Part shown: positions 8,715 to 12,857 of the stretch, in pieces
Position numbering within the stretch: position 1 is the first letter of the stretch
Layout: every line of letters begins with the position of its first letter
Assembly (NCBI GenBank): GCA_021029095.1
Contig: JAJOHG010000586.1
Location: 1 to 12,857, forward strand
Length of the DNA: 12,857 nt
Reading direction: 5' to 3'
Origin: Phellopilus nigrolimitatus
Lineage: Eukaryota; Basidiomycota; Agaricomycetes; Hymenochaetales; Hymenochaetaceae
Position numbers and translations under genes: made by a program
Notes under the pieces: model-generated
Database searches by the model: none
Told to the model about the DNA's origin: nothing
What the model saw: only the letters and a program-made list of their open reading frames with translations

Positions 8715-9413
8715 TTATTCTCCTTTCTTCACGTACGGCGCCAACAGCTTGATCTTCTCTTCCTTTTTATCCACGCCGTCGAACAGCGCCTCCAGGTTGG
8801 CGCGCGTCAGGAACTGGTGGTCCTCCCAATGGAAGCCTGGGACGACGACCTCGGTGATGAGGCACCCGACCTTGTTCTGCTCCTTGGGCGTCGTGCCCAG
8901 CGCGAGGTCCTCGGGTAGCAGGCGCGACATCTTCCAGACCCCCGTCCCGACGAAGAGCATGCGCAGCTCACCGTTGGCCGCGTCGGTGCCCATGATCTTC
9001 GTCTCGATCGTCGGTGGCTTCCCGTCGGCTCCGGGTGTGATGAGCGTGTACTCTGCGCGGCCTTGGTGCAGGACGTGGTACGTCTATAAGAACCATTCGT
9101 GAGCGTCGAGATGATGATAATTGGCGGAACAGGGCAGCACGCACGACAGATTTGTTTATGTGAATGACGCCCGTCGGGTTGTCGTACGACAGGAAGTAAA
9201 AGATCGAGGGTCGCGAGATCTCGCGGCTCATTTCCTGCATTCCGTCAATTTCTTGACTTCGCCGTGTATATCATGAGTGTCGCGCGCACCAGCAAAGGGC
9301 GACGGGACGGTCGCTTTCTGCCTATCCGTCTCGGCGAAATAGCCTCCCTCAGGGTGCTTAAGCAGGTTGAGCGATTTTTTGATCTCGTCGTTTCCGGAAG
9401 GATAGTTTTCCAT
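8715..9413 (-). CDS. Cupin superfamily protein, DUF985 / YML079W-like (199 aa)
   Basis: A small jelly-roll protein of the DUF985 family, of which yeast YML079W (201 aa) is the structural representative; the cellular role is unknown. Exons are 9290-9413, 9145-9251 and 8715-9083. Exon 1 carries LLKHPEGGYFAETDRQ and VPSPFA. Exon 2 carries SIFYFLSYDNPTGVIHINKS. Exon 3 begins TYHVLHQGRAEYTLITPG and contains GTGVWKMSRL and VVPGFHWEDHQFL. Together these give the complete domain at the normal length. Intron 2 (9084-9144) is a standard 61-nt GT-AG intron. Intron 1 is the weak point: only a 38-nt version ending in AAG (9252-9289) keeps frame, whereas the better-looking CAG acceptor at 9235-9236 gives a 55-nt intron that breaks it. 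The start at 9413 is the only suitable ATG, and a TATA box lies about 100 bp upstream. Confidence 0.87.
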
Positions 9414-9896
9414 CTTGAAGATAAGGCCCGTGGGATGATTGGCAGTCTCAGGAGAAAACGAGGACAGGCGGCGTTGTTGTGAGGCGGTCAATCGCGACAA
9501 TCTGCACTCTCTATATAATCGACAGGTGCGGCGAGATCATTAAGTTGAGATGGAGTTTCGAAGAGACGCTGCAAGAACCGAATGCATCAGTGGCACGCAA
9601 ACATCGTCAAACATAACGCGGTCATTCAGTCGGCGGCTTTCGGTGGCTCTTTCGACTCTGGATCCGTTACTTCTAGTATTGCTCTTCCTGATCATCTATC
9701 TTCCAAGAATCAGAGATGATGGGGCTCGACAGGTGTTTAGGCCGGCAATTAGTGTTTTAGCGCTCCTATCGTGTGATGCTATGTTTATCTTAAGACCCTT
9801 CCCCGGACCAGACATATAAAGCATTCAAGCTGCGTATCCATCCTCAGCCCACATTTTCGGACCCCAAGCCGCCAGGTTCATCCGTATACCCCCATC
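9414..9896. promoter_or_regulatory. Divergent promoter shared by the cupin and DUF6533 genes
   Basis: The 483-bp interval holds a minus-strand TATA box (TTATATAG, 9511-9518), about 98 bp from the cupin ATG, and a plus-strand TATA box (CATATAAA, 9813-9820), 77 bp from the ATG at 9897. Both are close to consensus and correctly oriented. The interval also contains an 89-codon plus-strand open frame (9550-9819), treated separately as a finding. Confidence 0.55.
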
Positions 9897-11709
9897 ATGT
9901 CGGACGAACTGGAAATGGCCAGAGAGTCCTTTGGCGTCGCCTACGTCACCGGTACTTTTTCCCTTTCCCCGATTGCTATGTCATCTGATAAATTGAAAAA
10001 AAACAGCTGTTTGTGCAACAGCGCTGCTGTACGACTATTTTCTGACCGTCAGCGACGAGGTGAGTGCTATGGTGGTAAGGGTCGATAGATAAGGCTAAGA
10101 TTTTTCATGCTAGATACGGCGTATGTGGCGGTGAGCACCACGTGCCAGGCAGCGCTTATCACGAGATAAATGTCGACGACTTTACAGGTCAAGAAATTCA
10201 ATACCTAAAGCTTTGTTTTTCGTCGATAGATATGTTGTCCTTCCAATGCTGGTGTACGTGCTTGTAGCTCTTTTTTTAATGGGTTTTTGATTTAATTGAA
10301 ACCCATTACTGCAACAGGTTCACTGGGATAGGCAAGTGCATAGCGACCGTCAAGAATATCTCAGCTTATACAACCACACTTATAGCAATCTACGAGAAAC
10401 GATCTATCCCCTGGTGTAAGCTTCTCTGCTCTTCTCGACGATCTATAAGTTCATTAATCACGTTGATTTAGTTGTCAGTCTTTCCGATTTACTTTCTCAG
10501 GTTTGTCTTTCATTGACAGCTGCTTCCAGCTGTGTATTTTACCTCAGATGGCTTGTCGTGTAAGTTCTTCTCGCCTACCGCACAAACCATACTCTAATTT
10601 TTATCAGGTGCATTACTGTTACAAATACCTGTGTGGAAGGTATTCATACACGTCTCGCCGACTATACCATCTGCTAAGTAGCTTTTTCAGGAATACTGCT
10701 GATGAGAGTCATCGCTCTGTGTGAGCTTTAATCCATCTATTCTTGCTAAAGATGATGCCGACGCCGATGCATAGACAAGGATAACAAGGTAACGTACTTC
10801 TGTGATACTCCTCTTTCAAAGGTCTTTTATCGACCCATTGTTTAGCCCGTAATCGCCATCGCTTGTTTTTTCTATGCGGGTGAATATATCGTCTATCTGT
10901 CGCAGTGCTTTCCCTTACGTGCTTATAGCCGGTGTCATCACGTCGAGTGGACTCACTATCAAGGATTACCGTGGCGAAGCCGTCAACAGTACGTAATCCA
11001 TATAAACAACGCCTTGGTTCTCTAACCCGCTTCTCGCTATACTAAATCTGTGTCGGAAGTTGTGGAGGACTTCAACGCTCTCCCTGGCTGCTATGCTGCA
11101 AGTGTCCCACCTATCATCGCCGGGTATTGGATCGCATCAACGATTATCGAAAGTAAGTACATTAAGAACGGGCTCTCCGCGCCAGTTATATCTGACGAAT
11201 ATAAGGTACATTCTTCGCGCTGGTTATCTGGAGAGTTATAACCTGGTCACGCGACAACTCCGGGGTCCCACCAGCTTTAATTCTGATGGCGCGAGACTCG
11301 ACGTTATATTTCTCAGTGTATGCTCGCGCTCTAAATGCTCGCTGCAATATGGGACTAAACTACTCGCGTTTTCAATCATCCAGGATTCTTCGTGCTGCTC
11401 ATCGTGAACCTTTTCGTGTTCAAGTATGCCCCGCCCTTCCTGTCGAGTTTGTTCGTTACACCCGCGAACACGGCTGGATGCATTGCCGTAAGCCCCCTCT
11501 TAGAAGCACCTTCATTATAAATACAGACTCGAATTTGATACTATTCATCCATAGGGTGCCGGATGATGATGAACCTGCGCGGCATGAGCGACACAGGGAT
11601 GACCAAAACCGAGCTCGAGATGACGCACTCACCGATGTGCGCTTCAACTCGGTGTGTGGAGGGGAAGGGGAAGAAGCCAGAGACGGGTACTACGGGACTA
11701 CGGGGATGA
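9897..11709 (+). CDS. DUF6533-family multi-pass membrane protein, many small exons, frame-disrupted
   Basis: DUF6533 proteins are an expanded Agaricomycete family with about seven membrane helices and unknown function. Confident exons are 9897-9951, 10007-10059, 10114-10130, 10188-10257, 10472-10559, 10608-10639, 10691-10720, 10775-10788, 10846-about 10905, about 10909-10988, 11060-11152, 11206-11315, 11384-11487 and 11555-11709. Motifs in order are ATALLYDYFLTVSDE (the family signature), SIPKALFFVDRYVVLPMLVY, SSCVFYLRWLV, EGILLMRVIALYKDNK, then AFPYVLIAGVITSSG, PGCYAASVPPIIAGYWIAST, LILMARDSTLYFS, FFVLLIVNLFVFKYAPP and CRMMMNLRGM. Introns are 48-71 nt. Problems: the segment 10318-10471 is not resolved; frame changes near 10900; and the joins 11315/11384 and 11487/11555 are each one base out with GT-AG splicing. 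Family membership is clear. Whether the gene is intact, and where it truly stops, is not. Confidence 0.75.
10277..10308 (+). repeat. Perfect 10-bp inverted repeat inside a DUF6533 intron
   Basis: TAATGGGTTT and AAACCCATTA flank a 12-nt loop within the intron 10258-10317, ending 9 nt before the acceptor. In RNA this could form a stable hairpin that brings the intron ends closer together. Confidence 0.6.
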
Positions 11710-12299
11710 CAACAACGGTCTGGGTGGACGGAAACCACGCATCCGGCCCCTTTGGAGGTCCACGACAATTTCCCTTGCGCCGGTCTCGGCGACAGTCACG
11801 TTTGCGCGGGACGCATGCGATGATGATCAGCGCATGGTTGCTGAGGCTGTATGAGCGCAGAGACTGACCATTGTTATTTGCTTTTTTTGCTTTTTTTTTT
11901 GCTTTCGCGTTTACTCCGTTATTTGTCGTCATACGTTGTGCTGTACCGCTTTGGGATCGTAACCGATTTGTTATTGCTGTTTTATTTCTCGTATGTTTTC
12001 ATGAGTTGTTGTACTTATGCTGTAGTTCTACAAAGTTAATCAAACTCCGCAGACAAGTGTGGAGCGCCCTGGCTGCCGCATATCAGCTTCTGAATGATCG
12101 GTGCACGATACAAGACAGGGAACTGAAATGATAGGCACTGGAATCTTGATGAGAAGTAGTGAAAAAGGCGTGTCGCGGGAAGATTATGCGGGGCTCGAGT
12201 TCTCAGAAGCACAAGAAGGTTTGAAGTACGGTGCGACAGGTGTTACGCTTGTATCGAGAGCATATCGAGAGCGGTAGTCTGAAGGAAATATTGAAGATG
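11710..12299. other. 3' flank of the DUF6533 gene, no gene recognised
   Basis: Open frames continue to about 11867 but without family motifs; the DUF6533 C-terminal tail may extend here if the frame is disturbed. From 11868 to about 12050 the plus strand is strongly T-rich (runs such as GCTTTTTTTGC), consistent with 3' UTR and downstream sequence. The remainder to 12299 shows nothing I can assign. Confidence 0.35.
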
Positions 12300-12321
12300 A
12301 AGTGGCAGAAAGAAGCCACTT
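12300..12321. repeat. 7-bp inverted repeat with 8-nt loop
   Basis: AAGTGGC and GCCACTT flank AGAAAGAA. On the minus strand it falls inside a stretch that looks like an intron, with donor GTGAGT at 12325-12330 and acceptor TTCCTTCAG at about 12279. It may be chance. Confidence 0.4.
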
Positions 12322-12349
12322 TTTACTCACATTTGCGAGTGCGTAAAAT

Positions 12350-12650
12350 TCAAAAGTAAAGGACGCTCTTCCTGTCGTCGACGACGACAACTTGTAGGAA
12401 TTCTAAAACCTCGGTGAAGTCTGAAAAAAATAAATTAAATTTCGATAACGGGCTTAAATCAAATAACCTATGTAGATCACTGCACAAATAGTCTTTCTGA
12501 TGCAGCGATCGCAAGCCTTGTTCGTTCAAGTCTGCGGTCTTTCACACTAGACCAAAAACATCATTGTAAGATACTGAACCTTACCAGCTCAGCGATTTTT
12601 ACAATATCTACCCAGTGGGCACTTAGAGAAGGTACTCCTATCAGCGAAGT
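12350..12650 (-). pseudogene. Unrecognised coding-like exon fragments that do not join in frame
   Basis: Three minus-strand stretches look like exons bounded by good splice signals: 12585-12650 (LIGVPSLSAHWVDIVKIAEL), 12481-12546 (VKDRRLERTRLAIAASERLF) and 12350-12420 (FTEVLEFLQVVVVDD and then VLYF, stop). The separating introns would be 38 nt (GTAAGG...CTAG) and 60 nt (GTGATC...TTTTTTTCAG). Each piece reads like protein in one frame only, but neither join keeps that frame. There is no obvious ATG. This could be a decayed gene, a gene with sequence errors, or coincidence. I do not recognise the product. Confidence 0.27.
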
Positions 12651-12778
12651 CTAAGCTGAGATAGGCGTAAGAAGGAGGTGTGAAACGAACGCAATTTGAC
12701 TTTTGTTAGCCTCACGAAGATCAACTTCTGAGCGGACCCAACCCCGAGAGACTATATCATCACATCATATAGAGATGA

Positions 12779-12857
12779 TTAGGCGATCTTGCGGAGGGGT
12801 CCGGCATAGATAGACATATCACGAAGTTGTTGGGAGCGGATGCGAGAGATCGCAACC
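12779..12857 (-). CDS. Possible last exon of a gene entering from the right edge
   Basis: The minus strand reads in from the window end as VAISRIRSQQLRDMSIYAGP and LRKIA, then TAA at 12779-12781. The composition resembles a genuine basic C-terminus, but only 25 residues are visible and the other frames are also fairly open. The family is unknown. Confidence 0.3.
   Translation of the reverse strand, partial: VAISRIRSQQLRDMSIYAGPLRKIA

Noticed and set aside
8662..9102. Plus-strand 146-codon open frame over the cupin gene
   Set aside because: It is antisense to the DUF985 exon 3, which accounts for the coding signal.
11878..11903. T-rich runs as a possible terminator or mobile-element poly-A tail
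   Set aside because: There is no target-site duplication and no element body; ordinary 3' flanking sequence of a fungal gene is sufficient.

Overview
The window looks like nuclear DNA of a filamentous basidiomycete, most likely an Agaricomycete. Genes on both strands are split by many short introns (about 38-77 nt). TATA-like boxes lie about 75-150 bp upstream of several start codons. The recognisable proteins are a DASH kinetochore subunit, a Prm10/ThrE-type membrane protein, a YML079W-type cupin and a DUF6533-type multi-TM protein, a combination typical of mushroom-forming fungi. I saw no mobile element, tRNA, rRNA, CRISPR array, virus or toxin gene.

Layout. 1-1497 (-): an ASK1-like DASH subunit, running off the left edge, with two apparent frame breaks. 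1498-3237: a long divergent intergenic region with a TATA box and a perfect 20-bp inverted repeat near the ASK1 start. 3238-4401 (+): an unrecognised three-exon gene, possibly beta-propeller-like, followed by a coding-like tail behind two stop codons. 4696-about 5209 (-): a small unrecognised membrane protein whose last exon is clear. 5432-7983 (-): a complete five-exon Prm10/ThrE-like protein of 774 residues. 8494-8646 (-): a doubtful 50-codon ORF. 8715-9413 (-): a three-exon DUF985 cupin. 9414-9896: a compact divergent promoter. 9897-about 11709 (+): a DUF6533-family gene in more than ten small exons, with several junctions that do not hold frame. 11710-12857: mostly non-coding, with coding-like fragments on the minus strand, one of which may be the last exon of a gene entering from the right.

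The genes do not form an evident pathway or cluster. They read as ordinary housekeeping and lineage-typical fungal genes. The cupin and DUF6533 genes share a divergent promoter, and the Prm10-like and small membrane genes lie in tandem, but no functional link follows from that.

The most notable general feature is that exons with clear family similarity repeatedly fail to join by one or two bases (ASK1, DUF6533, possibly the 3238 gene and the right-edge fragments), while the 2.3-kb Prm10-like coding sequence joins perfectly. This could be gene decay, non-canonical splicing or base-level assembly errors; the sequence alone cannot decide. I found no convincing undescribed system. All family calls are from memory of the families, with no database search.
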